Assembly (NCBI RefSeq): GCF_900111005.1 | Contig: NZ_FOFV01000005.1 | Coordinates: 409,095 to 473,094, forward strand | Direction of reading: 5' to 3' | From: Lentzea albida | Lineage (GTDB): Bacteria > Actinomycetota > Actinomycetes > Mycobacteriales > Pseudonocardiaceae | DNA length: 64,000 nucleotides | Shown: positions 35,064 through 43,824 of the stretch, piece by piece | How positions within the stretch are numbered: position 1 is the first letter of the stretch | Layout: every line of letters starts with the position of its first letter | Position numbers and translations under genes: made by a program | Notes under the pieces: generated by a model | What the model was told of the DNA's origin: nothing | The model's database searches: none | The model's input: the letters and a program-made list of their open reading frames with translations, nothing else

Positions 35064-35745
35064 GCGAGCCTCCCAACGGCACGTCGAGGCCTCGCGGTGA
35101 GGCCTCCCGCATCGCATTCGCGATGTCGGGCGCGACCGGTTCGAGCCCCAGCTCACCGTGGACGAAGGAGACGACCAGCCGCGTCCAGTCCCTGGCCCTC
35201 TTGAGCATCGCGTGCCCGTCACCGACGACGCTGAACCGCGCCACCCGGTCCGTCACGGTCTTGGCCTGTCGCGCGAACGCGAGGGACTTCGCGGGGTCGG
35301 TCATCCGCTCCTGGTCGCCGTGCGCGATCAGCAGCGCCTTGCCGCGGAGCTGTTCATAGGGCTCTCCGGGCACGAGCCACGGCGCGAGCGCGCACACCGC
35401 GACCACGCTCGGATGGCCCGCCACGCGTAACGCCGTCCGCCCGCCCATGGAGTGGCCGACGAGGACGACCGGTGCGCCCGGATGCAGCTCGGCGATCCTG
35501 TCGAGCGCCCACCGCGCGTCCTTGACGGGGTCGAGGCTCGGCGCGTTCCAGCCGCGGACCCGGTAGCGGAGGTTCCAGACCTCGACGCCGGGCGCGCGCA
35601 GGGCGCGGGCCAGCGGCACCATCCTCAGATACGCGAGGTTGAGGCGCTTGACGGGTTCCTGGCCGTGTTCGCGGCCGCCGTGCAGCACGAGCACGACGGC
35701 ATTCGTACCGTCCTGCGGTTTCGCCACGTCTACATGCGGGTGCAC
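35056..35745 (-). CDS. alpha/beta hydrolase
   Basis: The 229-residue hydrolase shows [12 protein letters not shown] near the N-terminus (oxyanion loop), [10 protein letters not shown] (nucleophile Ser) and [10 protein letters not shown] (His). An acidic residue in [10 protein letters not shown] is the likely third member. GTG at 35745 lies just before the first conserved strand; no strong ribosome site is seen. It leads the overlapping four-gene operon and may handle a lipid ester. Confidence 0.8.
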   Translation of the reverse strand: MHPHVDVAKPQDGTNAVVLVLHGGREHGQEPVKRLNLAYLRMVPLARALRAPGVEVWNLRYRVRGWNAPSLDPVKDARWALDRIAELHPGAPVVLVGHSMGGRTALRVAGHPSVVAVCALAPWLVPGEPYEQLRGKALLIAHGDQERMTDPAKSLAFARQAKTVTDRVARFSVVGDGHAMLKRARDWTRLVVSFVHGELGLEPVAPDIANAMREASPRGLDVPLGGSRG

Positions 35746-35795
35746 ATTTGATGTTCGTGAGGTCACGCCCTTCGGCTCGCCCGTTGAGAGCCAGG

Positions 35796-36096
35796 TCACA
35801 CCTCGCGGACGAACTGCCTCATCGCCGTGCCGACGAGCCCGTCGAGCTGCTCCGGTCCCGCGAGGGCGCTGTTGATGACGAGGGCGATCCCCTGCAGCAT
35901 CGCGAACATGACCAGCCCCAGGCGGTCGGGGTCGTCCGGCCGGAGCAACCCCTCCGACTGTCCACGCAGGACCAGCTCCCGCATCAGCCCGAACGGCCCC
36001 TCGGCCGCCGCGACGATCCTGCTCGCCGATCTCCCCGGCCAGGTCGCGCAGGGCGGTGCGGAGGTTGCCGTGGTGGTAGGGCCGGTCGTCGGGCAC
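35796..36096 (-). pseudogene. TetR-family regulator remnant
   Basis: A typical TetR start ([23 protein letters not shown]) is read from GTG at 36096, but the helix-turn-helix that should follow is missing. A TetR C-terminal domain ([20 protein letters not shown], then [18 protein letters not shown]) continues in a different frame to 35796. Internal deletion plus frameshift leave about 100 codons of an expected 190-200. It faces an equally broken SDR gene. Confidence 0.75.
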
Positions 36097-36101
36097 GAGC
36101 C

Positions 36102-36626
36102 TCCCTGACCGGCCGCACCGTCGTCGTGACCGGCGCGAACAGCGGGATCGGGCGTGCCTCCGCCCGCGTGTTCGCCCGTCGGGGCGCCCGTGTCGTGCTC
36201 GCCGTGCGCAACCCGGACAAGGGCGCGGAGGCCGCCGCGACGATGACCGGCGAGGTCGAGGTCCGCCGGCTTCGAGCTGCAGTTCGGCACCAACCACCTG
36301 GGCCACTTCGCGCTCACGAACCTCCTCCTGCCGCGGATCCGGGAACGGGTCGTCACGGTGTCGTCCACCGGCCGACGGCCGCGTACGCGCAGACCAAGCT
36401 CGCCAACCTGCTGTTCACGTCCGAACTGCAGCGCAGGCTCGCGCGGGCCGGCTCCCCGGTGACCGCGACGGCGGCGTACCCCACGCTGTTCGCGGCGACG
36501 CAGGACGTTCCCGGCGGGTTCCTGGAGGGGCGTGGCGCGCCGAAGCTGGTCGGCCGTTCGGCGAGGGCGCGCGACACCGCGGTGGCGCGCCGCCTGTGGG
36601 ACGTGTCCGCCGAACTCACGCAGTAG
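36102..36626 (+). pseudogene. short-chain dehydrogenase/reductase remnant
   Basis: The cofactor-binding end ([18 protein letters not shown], then [15 protein letters not shown]) is followed in another frame by [19 protein letters not shown] and then by the first frame again with [19 protein letters not shown] (the Tyr-x3-Lys site) and the C-terminus. Roughly half of a normal 300-residue SDR is missing and no start codon is left. It is divergent from the broken TetR gene, five bases away. Confidence 0.75.
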
Positions 36627-36637
36627 GGTTCGCACCC

Positions 36638-37462
36638 GTGATCGACCACATCAGCATCGAGACCGAGGCAGGTTCCTTCGACGCCATCGCGTCCGGTCCC
36701 GAGGACGGCCGCCCGGTGTTGCTGCTGCACGGTTTCCCCGAGGCCGCCATCGAGTGGGAGCACCAGGTGGCGGTGCTCGGCGTGAACGGCTTCCGCGCCG
36801 TCGCCCCCGACCAGCGCGGCTACTCCCCCGGCGTGCGCCCGGAGCAGGCCTCCGAGTACACCGTCACGCACCTGGTCGGTGACGTGGTCGCGATGGCCGA
36901 CGCGCTCGGCTGGGGCACGTTCGACCTGGTCGGGCACGACTGGGGCGGCGCGGTGGCGTGGTGGACGGCGATCGAGCACCCCGAGCGCGTGCGCACGCTG
37001 ACCGTCTTCTCCACACCGCACCCCGGTGCGTTGAAGACGGCGCTGAAGACCGACGAGGACCAGGCGATGCGGTCGCAGTACATGCTCGACTGGCGTGAGC
37101 GCAGCACCGAGAAGCGCATGCTCGACAACAACGCCCACGCCCTCAAGCAGATGTTCGAGTGGCGGGTCCGGCCCTCGCACGTCGAGGAGTACGTCCAGCG
37201 ACTGAGCGAACCGGGCGCGTTGACCGCCGCCCTGAACTGGTACCGCGCCGGAAGGCCGCACGGCGCCGCCGACAAGGTGAGCGTCAAGACCATGTACGTG
37301 TGGAGCACCGAGGACGTCGCGTTCGGATCGGTGGCCGCGTTCGAGACCGAGAAGTGGTGCACCGGGCCGTACCGGTTCGAGATGGTCGAGGACGTCAGCC
37401 ACTGGATTCCGGAGGAGATCCCGGAAGCGGCCTCCTCGCTGATCCTGGAGAACCTGAACTAG
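36638..37462 (+). CDS. alpha/beta hydrolase, epoxide-hydrolase-like
   Basis: The 274-residue hydrolase has VLLLHGFPEAAIEWEHQV (HGxP oxyanion motif, about 24-41), APDQRGYSPG, and GHDWGGAVAW (nucleophile Asp about 105), the layout of soluble epoxide hydrolases and haloalkane dehalogenases. The C-terminal His is in EDVSHWIPEE. WYRAGRP supplies a lid Tyr. GTG at 36638 starts the conserved part. It follows the SDR remnant by 11 bp. Confidence 0.86.
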   Translation: MIDHISIETEAGSFDAIASGPEDGRPVLLLHGFPEAAIEWEHQVAVLGVNGFRAVAPDQRGYSPGVRPEQASEYTVTHLVGDVVAMADALGWGTFDLVGHDWGGAVAWWTAIEHPERVRTLTVFSTPHPGALKTALKTDEDQAMRSQYMLDWRERSTEKRMLDNNAHALKQMFEWRVRPSHVEEYVQRLSEPGALTAALNWYRAGRPHGAADKVSVKTMYVWSTEDVAFGSVAAFETEKWCTGPYRFEMVEDVSHWIPEEIPEAASSLILENLN

Positions 37463-37464
37463 CG

Positions 37465-37530
37465 AGCCACAACGCCGCCGCCGTGTACGCGCCGAGCACC
37501 GCGAGACCCGCCCACCACGGCAGCGACCAG
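37465..37530 (-). pseudogene. possible membrane-helix remnant
   Basis: On the minus strand this stretch reads as a hydrophobic helix (LPWWAGLAVLGAYTAAALWL). It has no start and no neighbouring domain, and abuts the point where the response-regulator gene loses its 5' end. It looks like the end of a lost membrane protein, but chance coding cannot be excluded. Confidence 0.3.
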
Positions 37531-37533
37531 GGG

Positions 37534-38118
37534 ATGCCCGTCGACGTCGCGCACGACGGGCTGACGGCCGCCGCCGAACTCGACCTCACCGGGTACGACG
37601 TCGTGGTCCTGGACCGCGACCTGCCGGGCCTGCACGGCGACGTGCTGTGCCAGATGATCACCGACCGGGCAGACCGGCCGATGGTGCTCATGCTGACCGC
37701 GGCGAGCGCACCCGGCGACCGCGTCAGCGGACTGACGCTCGGCGCGGACGACTACCTCGCCAAGCCCTTCCACTTCCCCGAACTGGTCCTGCGCGTACGG
37801 GCACTCGCCCGCCGCAGGCCGGACGCCAGGCCCAGGGTGGTGCGCGTGGCCGGGATCGAGCTGGACCCGGTGCGCAGGACCGTCGTCCGCGACGGGCGGC
37901 CGCTCGCCCTCTCGGTGAAGGAGTTCGCCGTGCTGGAGGCCCTGCTGCGGGCGCACCCCGGCTTCCTCAGCGCCGAGGCGCTGCTCGAGCAGGTCTGGGA
38001 CGAGAACGCCGACCCGTTCACCAACACGGTGGCGGTGACGGTGGGCCGGCTGCGGCGCAAGCTCGGCGACCCGCCGATCGTCTCGACCACGCCGGGAGTG
38101 GGCTACCGGATCACGTGA
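37534..38118 (+). CDS. OmpR-type response regulator, N-terminally truncated
   Basis: From ATG at 37534 the product is 194 residues. The receiver keeps the phosphoacceptor Asp (VVLDRDLPG) and the Lys (LAKPF) but lacks the first strand with the acidic pair that binds Mg2+; sequence before VDVAHDGLTAAAEL shows no similarity. The winged-helix DNA-binding domain is intact (LSVKEFAVLEALLRAHPG to TTPGVGYRIT). No histidine kinase gene follows. It is probably not phosphorylated normally and may be a decaying gene. Confidence 0.75.
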   Translation: MPVDVAHDGLTAAAELDLTGYDVVVLDRDLPGLHGDVLCQMITDRADRPMVLMLTAASAPGDRVSGLTLGADDYLAKPFHFPELVLRVRALARRRPDARPRVVRVAGIELDPVRRTVVRDGRPLALSVKEFAVLEALLRAHPGFLSAEALLEQVWDENADPFTNTVAVTVGRLRRKLGDPPIVSTTPGVGYRIT

Positions 38119-38194
38119 CGCCGCACGGACCGATTCCGCAGCGAGCCACCGGACCGCATGACGCCGCACGGGCCGTTTCCCCGACGAGCCACTA
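38116..38194 (+). repeat. imperfect tandem repeat, 43-bp period
   Basis: TGACGCCGCACGG at 38116 recurs at 38159, and both copies continue to CGAGCCAC with about 29 of 34 positions equal. The first copy starts at the stop codon of the response regulator. CGAGCCAC also occurs at 37462, just after the hydrolase gene. Confidence 0.6.
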
Positions 38195-38205
38195 GATTCG
38201 AACCC

Positions 38206-38793
38206 ATGCGCGTAGCCGGTCTTCTGCTCGCCGCGGGGGCCGGCCGCCGCTTCGGCTCCCCCAAGGCCCTGGTCCCGTTGCACGGCAAGCTCTTCGTGGA
38301 CTCGGCCGCCGAGCTCCTCAGGGCCGCCGGCTGCGACCCGGTCGTCGTCGTGCTCGGCGCGCAGGCCGCGGAAGTGCGCGCCCAGGCCGTTCTCGAAGGC
38401 GTGACCGTCGTCGACAACCCGGACTGGGCCACCGGCATGGGGTCGTCGCTGCGCACCGGGCTGCACGCGGCCGGCATCGCGGACGCGGTGGTCGTCCTCC
38501 CGGTCGACACCCCCGGGGTCACCGTCGCGGCGCTGCACCGCCTGATGGCGCTCGCCGAGCCGAAAGCACTGGCCAGAGCCACCTACGACGGCGAGATCGG
38601 CCATCCGGTGCTGATCGGGTCGGACCACTTCGCGGGCGTGATGTCGTCCGCGGCGGGCGATCACGGCGCGCGGGACTACCTCAAGGCGAACACCGTCCGC
38701 CTCGTCGACTGCGCCGACGTGGCGGACGGTGCGGACATCGACCGGCCCGAGGACCTCGGGCCGTGGATCAGGCCACGTACCGGCGGAGCTTGA
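38206..38793 (+). CDS. MobA/MocA-like nucleotidyltransferase
   Basis: The 195-residue protein has the NTP-transferase signature LLAAGAGRRFGSPKAL (about 6-21), then WATGMGSSLRTGL and VVLPVDTPGV (metal-binding Asp). It resembles enzymes that attach CMP or GMP to the molybdenum cofactor, but no molybdoenzyme genes are in the window. The ATG at 38206 is clear. The 3' end overlaps the convergent C39-like gene by 26 bp. Confidence 0.83.
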   Translation: MRVAGLLLAAGAGRRFGSPKALVPLHGKLFVDSAAELLRAAGCDPVVVVLGAQAAEVRAQAVLEGVTVVDNPDWATGMGSSLRTGLHAAGIADAVVVLPVDTPGVTVAALHRLMALAEPKALARATYDGEIGHPVLIGSDHFAGVMSSAAGDHGARDYLKANTVRLVDCADVADGADIDRPEDLGPWIRPRTGGA

Positions 38794-39376
38794 TGCCGCT
38801 CGCCACGTTGTCGGCCTTCAGCCAGTGCAGCGCGCCACCCGCGTAGGCGGGGTCGGCCACGGCGAACTCTCCGCCGCCGGCGCGGTAGCCGACGATCGTG
38901 GCGTAGTGGCCACCGGAGTAGTTGCGGCCGTTGAGCTTCACCACGTTGATGACGACGGCGTGGCCGCGGTTGGCGTTGTAGACGACGTCGGCCCTCAGCT
39001 TCTCCCTCAGCTGTGCGTCGGTCGACCACTGCTTGACCTGGTAGTAGGTCGAGCCGGTGTAGTGGTCGAGGGCGTTCTCGAGGTTCTTGATGTTGGGCAG
39101 GCCGTTGGTCGTGACCTTCATGAACGAGGCCAGCGTGGACTGCTCGACCTTCTTGCCCCGCGCGGTCAGGGCGATGCGGGCGGCCGCCGCGGAGCACCAG
39201 TAGCCGGTCTTCTGGACCTGGAACTCGTGCGGCAGAACGCCTTCCGCCTGCACGCCGAGCTCGGCGGCGGCCGGGATGACGGTCTCCCCCGGCGACGCGA
39301 GCGCGACCGGCGCGGTCAGGATGGTCATGGCGACACCGGCGGCCGCGATCGCCCCGGTGATCTTGGCGAGCTTCAC
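38768..39376 (-). CDS. secreted C39-like papain-fold peptidase
   Basis: From GTG at 39376, with GGGGGA upstream, the product is 202 residues. A signal peptide (about 1-28, ending ALASP) is followed by VQKTGYWCSAAAARIAL, which holds the catalytic Cys (about 61), and by GGHYATIVGY with the His and VADPAY with the Asp/Asn position. This is the secreted C39_2-type papain-like fold. The substrate is unknown. It is a single gene. Confidence 0.8.
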   Translation of the reverse strand: MKLAKITGAIAAAGVAMTILTAPVALASPGETVIPAAAELGVQAEGVLPHEFQVQKTGYWCSAAAARIALTARGKKVEQSTLASFMKVTTNGLPNIKNLENALDHYTGSTYYQVKQWSTDAQLREKLRADVVYNANRGHAVVINVVKLNGRNYSGGHYATIVGYRAGGGEFAVADPAYAGGALHWLKADNVASGIKLRRYVA

Positions 39377-39600
39377 TGCTGTTTCCCCCTTGGTGGTGGC
39401 GCCGTCCCCTGATCGGCGCTGGACGAAAGCTTGGCGGCGGAGCGCGAAGAGCCGCCACCACATTCGGCCAGGACCTAAAGAGCCAGGTAGACGCACTCGC
39501 GGCAACGCACGCAGCCACTCAGGGTGGGCGATATGCCTCTTTCGGATGAGTCACCTCGAATCCGGTACAGGTCGCGGTCCGCTGTGCCAGCCTGCTTGCT
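39377..39600. other. 224-bp divergent intergenic region
   Basis: It separates the C39-like gene and the winged-helix regulator, so it must hold both promoters. I see no convincing -35/-10 pair, no strong palindrome and no small frame with a ribosome site. Confidence 0.4.
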
Positions 39601-40551
39601 GTGCTGCACGTCCACTTCACGGCGGAGGACCTGGCGAGGGTGCGCGTCGCCGCTGGTCCGGACCCGATGTGGGAGATCCTGCTCAGCCTGCACGTGCTGC
39701 GGCAGCGGTCGGCGGCGGCTGTGTTCGGCACGTGGCGGACGGCGGCGCGGACGACGGTGCGCGACGACGCCCGCTGGCTCATGCAGCTCGCGCCACCCGT
39801 GGGCTACTCACCGGACTTCCTGACCCCCACCGCGGGCTCGTGCGAGGTGGACGCCGGCATCGACGCGGTGCTGTCGACGCCGGTGGAGTCGTTGCGCGCG
39901 GACCTGGAGCAACTGGGCTGCCAGCAACGCCTCGACCCGCGCACGCACCTGCTGGCGTGCGGCGACGTGGCCACTTTGGACTCGCTCGGCGAGGCGTTGC
40001 GCGCCTACCACCGCCACGCGCTCGCCCCGATCTGGTCCGAGGTGCGCGCCGTCGTCGACGCCGACCGGGCGGTGCGGGCGCGGTCCTTCCTGGACAACGG
40101 TTGCGAGGGCGTGCTCGCGTCCCTGCACCCGACGATCACGTGGGCGCCACCGGTGCTGTCGATCGAGTCGCGCTTCCCCCGGCGGGACGTCCACCTGCGC
40201 GGCCAGGGGCTGGTGCTCGTGCCGTCGTACTTCTGCTGGGAGCGGCCGATCATGCTCCGCGACCAGAACCGCGCGCCCGTGCTCGTCTACCCGATCGCCC
40301 GCGACCTGCACGTGACCAGCGCGGGCAGACGGCCGCTGGAGGCGTTGCTCGGCCGCACCCGCGCCGCCGCTCTGGAGGTCATCGCCGGCGGCTGCACGAC
40401 CACGGAACTGGCGCGCCGGCTGGGGATCTCCGCCGCCTCGGCCAGCGCGCACGCCTCGGTGCTGCGCGACGCGGGCCTGGCCGTGGCGCAGCGCCACCGC
40501 AACTCGGTGCTGCACACGGCGTCGGCACTGGGCATCGAACTGCTCGCCTAA
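39601..40551 (+). CDS. ArsR-like winged-helix transcriptional regulator
   Basis: The 316-residue protein belongs to an actinobacterial group with a long N-terminal effector-like region (VHFTAEDLARVRVA at the start) and a C-terminal winged helix (EVIAGGCTTTELARRLGISAASASAHASVLRDAG cited by position about 260-293, then RHRNSVLHT). The GTG at 39601 starts the conserved part. Its target and ligand are unknown. It overlaps the 2-TM gene on the other strand by 4 bp. Confidence 0.8.
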   Translation: MLHVHFTAEDLARVRVAAGPDPMWEILLSLHVLRQRSAAAVFGTWRTAARTTVRDDARWLMQLAPPVGYSPDFLTPTAGSCEVDAGIDAVLSTPVESLRADLEQLGCQQRLDPRTHLLACGDVATLDSLGEALRAYHRHALAPIWSEVRAVVDADRAVRARSFLDNGCEGVLASLHPTITWAPPVLSIESRFPRRDVHLRGQGLVLVPSYFCWERPIMLRDQNRAPVLVYPIARDLHVTSAGRRPLEALLGRTRAAALEVIAGGCTTTELARRLGISAASASAHASVLRDAGLAVAQRHRNSVLHTASALGIELLA

Positions 40552-40730
40552 GGCCTCGCGTGCACGGCCGCCCGAGCGCACCCGCCGGCGACCACGAGCA
40601 GCGCCAGCGCCACCCACACCGGCCAGAGCTCGGAGTAGGTGACCGCCAGCGCGATGTTCGTGGCCGCCGCCGCCGTGAAGACCGCGACCAGCACCACCCA
40701 GAAGTAGAAGTACCGCCTGATCCAACCCAC
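40548..40730 (-). CDS. 60-residue two-helix membrane protein
   Basis: Two hydrophobic helices (about 8-30 and 36-55) joined by a short loop with SELWP, and an N-terminus rich in aromatic and basic residues (MGWIRRYFYFW). Start GTG at 40730. No domain recognised. The overlap of its stop with the convergent regulator and the clean membrane topology favour a real gene. Confidence 0.55.
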   Translation of the reverse strand: MGWIRRYFYFWVVLVAVFTAAAATNIALAVTYSELWPVWVALALLVVAGGCARAAVHARP

Positions 40731-40825
40731 CCCCTGCCCGCACGAGTGCCGTCATCGCGCGTATCGAGGTTTGTGGTGCCCGGGTTACTGGTGGGGTCAT
40801 GCGTGATCGGGTACTACTGACCGGC

Positions 40826-41566
40826 ATGACGACCGACACCGTGACCGGGTCCGACTACGGCAACCTCGTGCGCACGCACCTGACGCGCGTCGAGCAGCAC
40901 AACGCGGCCGCGCTCGACGACGTGGCCGAACTCGTGCTGGCCGCCGTCCAGGCCGACGGAATCCTCCTCACCGCGGGCGCGGGGCACTCGCTGGCAGCGG
41001 TCGCCGAGACCTTCTACCGGGCCGGTGGCCTGGCCTGCGTCCGCCCGATCTACCACCCCGAACTGCTGCCGATGCACGGCGCGATCAGCAGCACTTCGGC
41101 CGAACGCCGCTCCGGCCTCGCCGCCGAGGTGCTCGGCGAGTCCGGCCTCGCCCCGCACGACGTGCTGTTCGTGTTCTCGACGTCGGGCGTGAACTACTAC
41201 CCCGTCGAGCTGGCGCAGGAGGCCGCGAACAAGGGCTGCCCGGTCGTGGCCGTGACGTCGGTGGCGTCGAGCGCGCAGGCCCCGCGCCGTGCGGGTGTCA
41301 CGCTGGCCGAGGTCGCGACCGTCGTCCTCGACAACCTGGTGCCGCCCGGCGACTCGACCTACCCGGTGGAGGCCCCGGTGACGGCGGCGATCTCCACGGT
41401 GGCCACGACGTTCCTGTGGAACCTGCTGATGGTGCGCCTGCACGACAAGGCGGCCGAGTCCGGCGTGCAGCTGCCGCTGTGGCGCAGCGCGAACGTGGAG
41501 GGCGGCGACGCGGCCAACGCCGACCTGCTCCGCCACTACCAGACCCGCGTCCCGCAGCTCGGATAG
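40826..41566 (+). CDS. SIS-domain sugar-phosphate isomerase-like protein
   Basis: The 246-residue protein has a SIS fold (LLTAGAGHSLAAVAETFYRAGG near residues 48-69; VLFVFSTSGVNYYPVELA near 122-139, the phosphate-binding Ser loop). It resembles the UPF0309 group, which lies near phosphosugar and muramic-acid enzymes. The substrate is not known. ATG at 40826 is chosen; ATG at 40799 is an alternative. Confidence 0.82.
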   Translation: MTTDTVTGSDYGNLVRTHLTRVEQHNAAALDDVAELVLAAVQADGILLTAGAGHSLAAVAETFYRAGGLACVRPIYHPELLPMHGAISSTSAERRSGLAAEVLGESGLAPHDVLFVFSTSGVNYYPVELAQEAANKGCPVVAVTSVASSAQAPRRAGVTLAEVATVVLDNLVPPGDSTYPVEAPVTAAISTVATTFLWNLLMVRLHDKAAESGVQLPLWRSANVEGGDAANADLLRHYQTRVPQLG

Positions 41567-41639
41567 GTGGAAATCCTCAGTTCCTCTCAGCGTCGCCCCG
41601 CTAGTGTCCCCAGCGGGGAAGCACGTACCTGGGGGAACA

Positions 41640-43196
41640 GTGGAACAGAAGACGCGTAGATGGATCCTGATCAGCGGAGCGCTCGTCACGACGGCCGTCG
41701 TCGGAGTGGCGGGCGCTCTGCTGTGGTCGGGCAGCAGGACAGTGGTGGTCGCCGACGAACCCGCCAAGCCGGCGGAAACGCCGGCCCAGGTCGCGAACTC
41801 GTTCCTGACGAGGGCGTTCTCGGGCCCCGCCGGCGCCGCCGGTTTCACCGACGCGCCGGATGCGGCGTCCGCGGCTCTCGAGGCCAGCAAAGCAGGCATG
41901 GGCTCCTCCGCCTACCAGGCCACCCTCGCGAGGTCCGAACCTCCGGCGGCCGACGCCACCACCACCGAGCTCACCGCGGCCGTCACGTGGACGATGCCGA
42001 GCTCGTCGGTGCTGAAGTACGACGTCAAGGTGCCGATGACGCGCGCGGGTGGCACCTGGAAGGTCCACTGGACCCCCGCGCTCATCCACCCGCAGCTGAC
42101 GGAGGGCGCCTCCCTCACCTACCGCAAGGCGCTGTCGGACGGCGCGCTGCTCGGCCGCGACGGCAAGCCGTTCGTGCAGGGCGCGATCCCGGACGGCCTC
42201 TACAAGACGATCACCGGCGTGGTCGGCGACCCGAGGGGCACCGACGGCTGGGAGGTCGGCATCACCGCCGGCGGCGCCTTCACCAAGCTCGACGGCAGGG
42301 CCGCGGAGGGCGGCGAGAAGATCACCATCACCATCGACCCCGCCCGTCAGGCGGCGGCCCAGGCGGCGGTCGACGCGCTGCCGCAGGGTGCGGCGATCGT
42401 CGCGATCGAGGCCTCGACCAGCGAAGTCCTCGCCGTGGCGCAGAACAAGGCGTTGAGCGGCACCAACCCGTTCGTCGGCCGTTACGCCCCCGGCTCGACG
42501 ATGAAGATCGTGACGGCGGCCGCGGCCATGAACGCGGGCCTGGTGCAGGCGAACACCCCCGTGGCGTGCCCCGCCAAGGCCACCATCGGCACCCGCACGA
42601 TCAACAACGCGGGTTTCGGCCACGACAGCGTGCCGTTCCGCACGGCGTTCGCCCTGTCCTGCAACACGACGTTCGGTGACCTGGGCTCCAAGCTCGCCCC
42701 GAACGCCCTGCCGGACATGGCGAAGCGCTTCGGCCTGGGCGCCGACTGGACGGTCACCGGTGCCGAGACGAACACCGGCAAGGTGCCGCCCGCCACCGGC
42801 GACCAGCAGGTGGAGAACAGCTTCGGCCAGGGCAACGTGGTGGCGAGCCCGTTCGGCATGGCGCTGGTGGCGGCCACCGTCGTCTCGGGCAGGACCCCGG
42901 CACCGACCTTGTTGCGCGGCAAGCCCTCCGAGCCGAACGACGTCGCGGCGGGCCCTCCCGCGGCGGTGCTGGCGCCGTTGCGGGCGATGATGCGCGAGGT
43001 GGTCACGTCCGGAACGGCCAAGCAGCTCGCCGCAATCCCGGGCCTCGCGGGCAAGACCGGCACCGCGGAGGCGGGCGGCGGTGACGAGCACGGCTGGTTC
43101 GTCGGCTACCAGGGCAACGTGGCGTTCGCGGTCGTCGTCGAGAAGGCCGGTTCGTCGGCCGGCGCGCTGAACGCGACGGCGGCGTTCCTCAAGTGA
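41640..43196 (+). CDS. penicillin-binding transpeptidase with NTF2-like domain
   Basis: The 518-residue protein has an N-terminal membrane anchor (about 8-26), an NTF2-like (MecA_N) domain, a dimerisation region and a class B-like transpeptidase domain. STMK (in APGSTMKIVT), SCN (in FALSCNTTFGDL) and KTGT (in AGKTGTAEAGG) are the three active-site motifs. It cross-links peptidoglycan and may have lowered beta-lactam affinity, like other MecA_N members (inference). GTG at 41640 is preceded by GGGGGA. Confidence 0.9.
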   Translation: MEQKTRRWILISGALVTTAVVGVAGALLWSGSRTVVVADEPAKPAETPAQVANSFLTRAFSGPAGAAGFTDAPDAASAALEASKAGMGSSAYQATLARSEPPAADATTTELTAAVTWTMPSSSVLKYDVKVPMTRAGGTWKVHWTPALIHPQLTEGASLTYRKALSDGALLGRDGKPFVQGAIPDGLYKTITGVVGDPRGTDGWEVGITAGGAFTKLDGRAAEGGEKITITIDPARQAAAQAAVDALPQGAAIVAIEASTSEVLAVAQNKALSGTNPFVGRYAPGSTMKIVTAAAAMNAGLVQANTPVACPAKATIGTRTINNAGFGHDSVPFRTAFALSCNTTFGDLGSKLAPNALPDMAKRFGLGADWTVTGAETNTGKVPPATGDQQVENSFGQGNVVASPFGMALVAATVVSGRTPAPTLLRGKPSEPNDVAAGPPAAVLAPLRAMMREVVTSGTAKQLAAIPGLAGKTGTAEAGGGDEHGWFVGYQGNVAFAVVVEKAGSSAGALNATAAFLK

Positions 43197-43197
43197 C

Positions 43198-43824
43198 TCA
43201 GCGGTTCTCCCGCGGCACGATCAGCCCGCGGTGGAACGCCTCGGTGACGGCGGCCACCCGGTCGCCCACCTCCAGCTTGGCGTAGATGTTGAGCAGGTGC
43301 GATTTCACGGTGGCCTCGGTGATGAAGAGTCCCTTGGCCACGTCGCGGTTCGTCGCCCCACCGGCGACGAACCGCAGCACCTCCAGCTCACGCGGGCTGA
43401 GCACGGAGGCCGCCTCCGTGCGCACCCGTTTCATCAGCAACGCCGCCGCGGCGGGCGCCAGGACGGCCTCACCCCGCGCGGCGGCCCGGACCGCGCGCAC
43501 GAGCTCGTCGCGCGGAGTGTCCTTGAGCAGGTAGCCGGTCGCGCCCGCCTCGATGGCCGACACCACGTCGTTGTCGTTGTCGTACGTGGTCAGCACGAGG
43601 ACCTGCGTGGTGCCCGCCAGTTCCCTGGTCGCGGCCAGGCCGTCGGTGCCCGGCATGCGCAGGTCCATCAGCACGACGTCGGGCTCGAGGACCCTCGCGA
43701 GCCGCACCGCCTCGGCGCCGTCCCCCGCCTCCCCGACCACCTCGAAGCCGGGGTCCTGGGCGAACATGCTCAGCAGCCCGTCCCGGACGATCGGGTGGTC
43801 GTCGACGACCAGCACCTTGATCAC
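43198..43824 (-). CDS. NarL/LuxR-type response regulator
   Basis: The 208-residue regulator has a complete receiver (VVDDHPIVRDG, phosphoacceptor Asp in VLMDLRMPG, Thr in LVLTTYD, Lys in LLKDTP) and a LuxR helix-turn-helix (LSPRELEVLRFVAGGATNRD, then ITEATVKSHLLNIYAKL). GTG at 43824 overlaps the kinase stop (GTGA). It pairs with the kinase at 43821-44972. Confidence 0.93.
   Translation of the reverse strand: MIKVLVVDDHPIVRDGLLSMFAQDPGFEVVGEAGDGAEAVRLARVLEPDVVLMDLRMPGTDGLAATRELAGTTQVLVLTTYDNDNDVVSAIEAGATGYLLKDTPRDELVRAVRAAARGEAVLAPAAAALLMKRVRTEAASVLSPRELEVLRFVAGGATNRDVAKGLFITEATVKSHLLNIYAKLEVGDRVAAVTEAFHRGLIVPRENR

Noticed and set aside
41567..41639. Promoter of the penicillin-binding protein
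   Set aside because: Only weak -10-like matches; no convincing -35.
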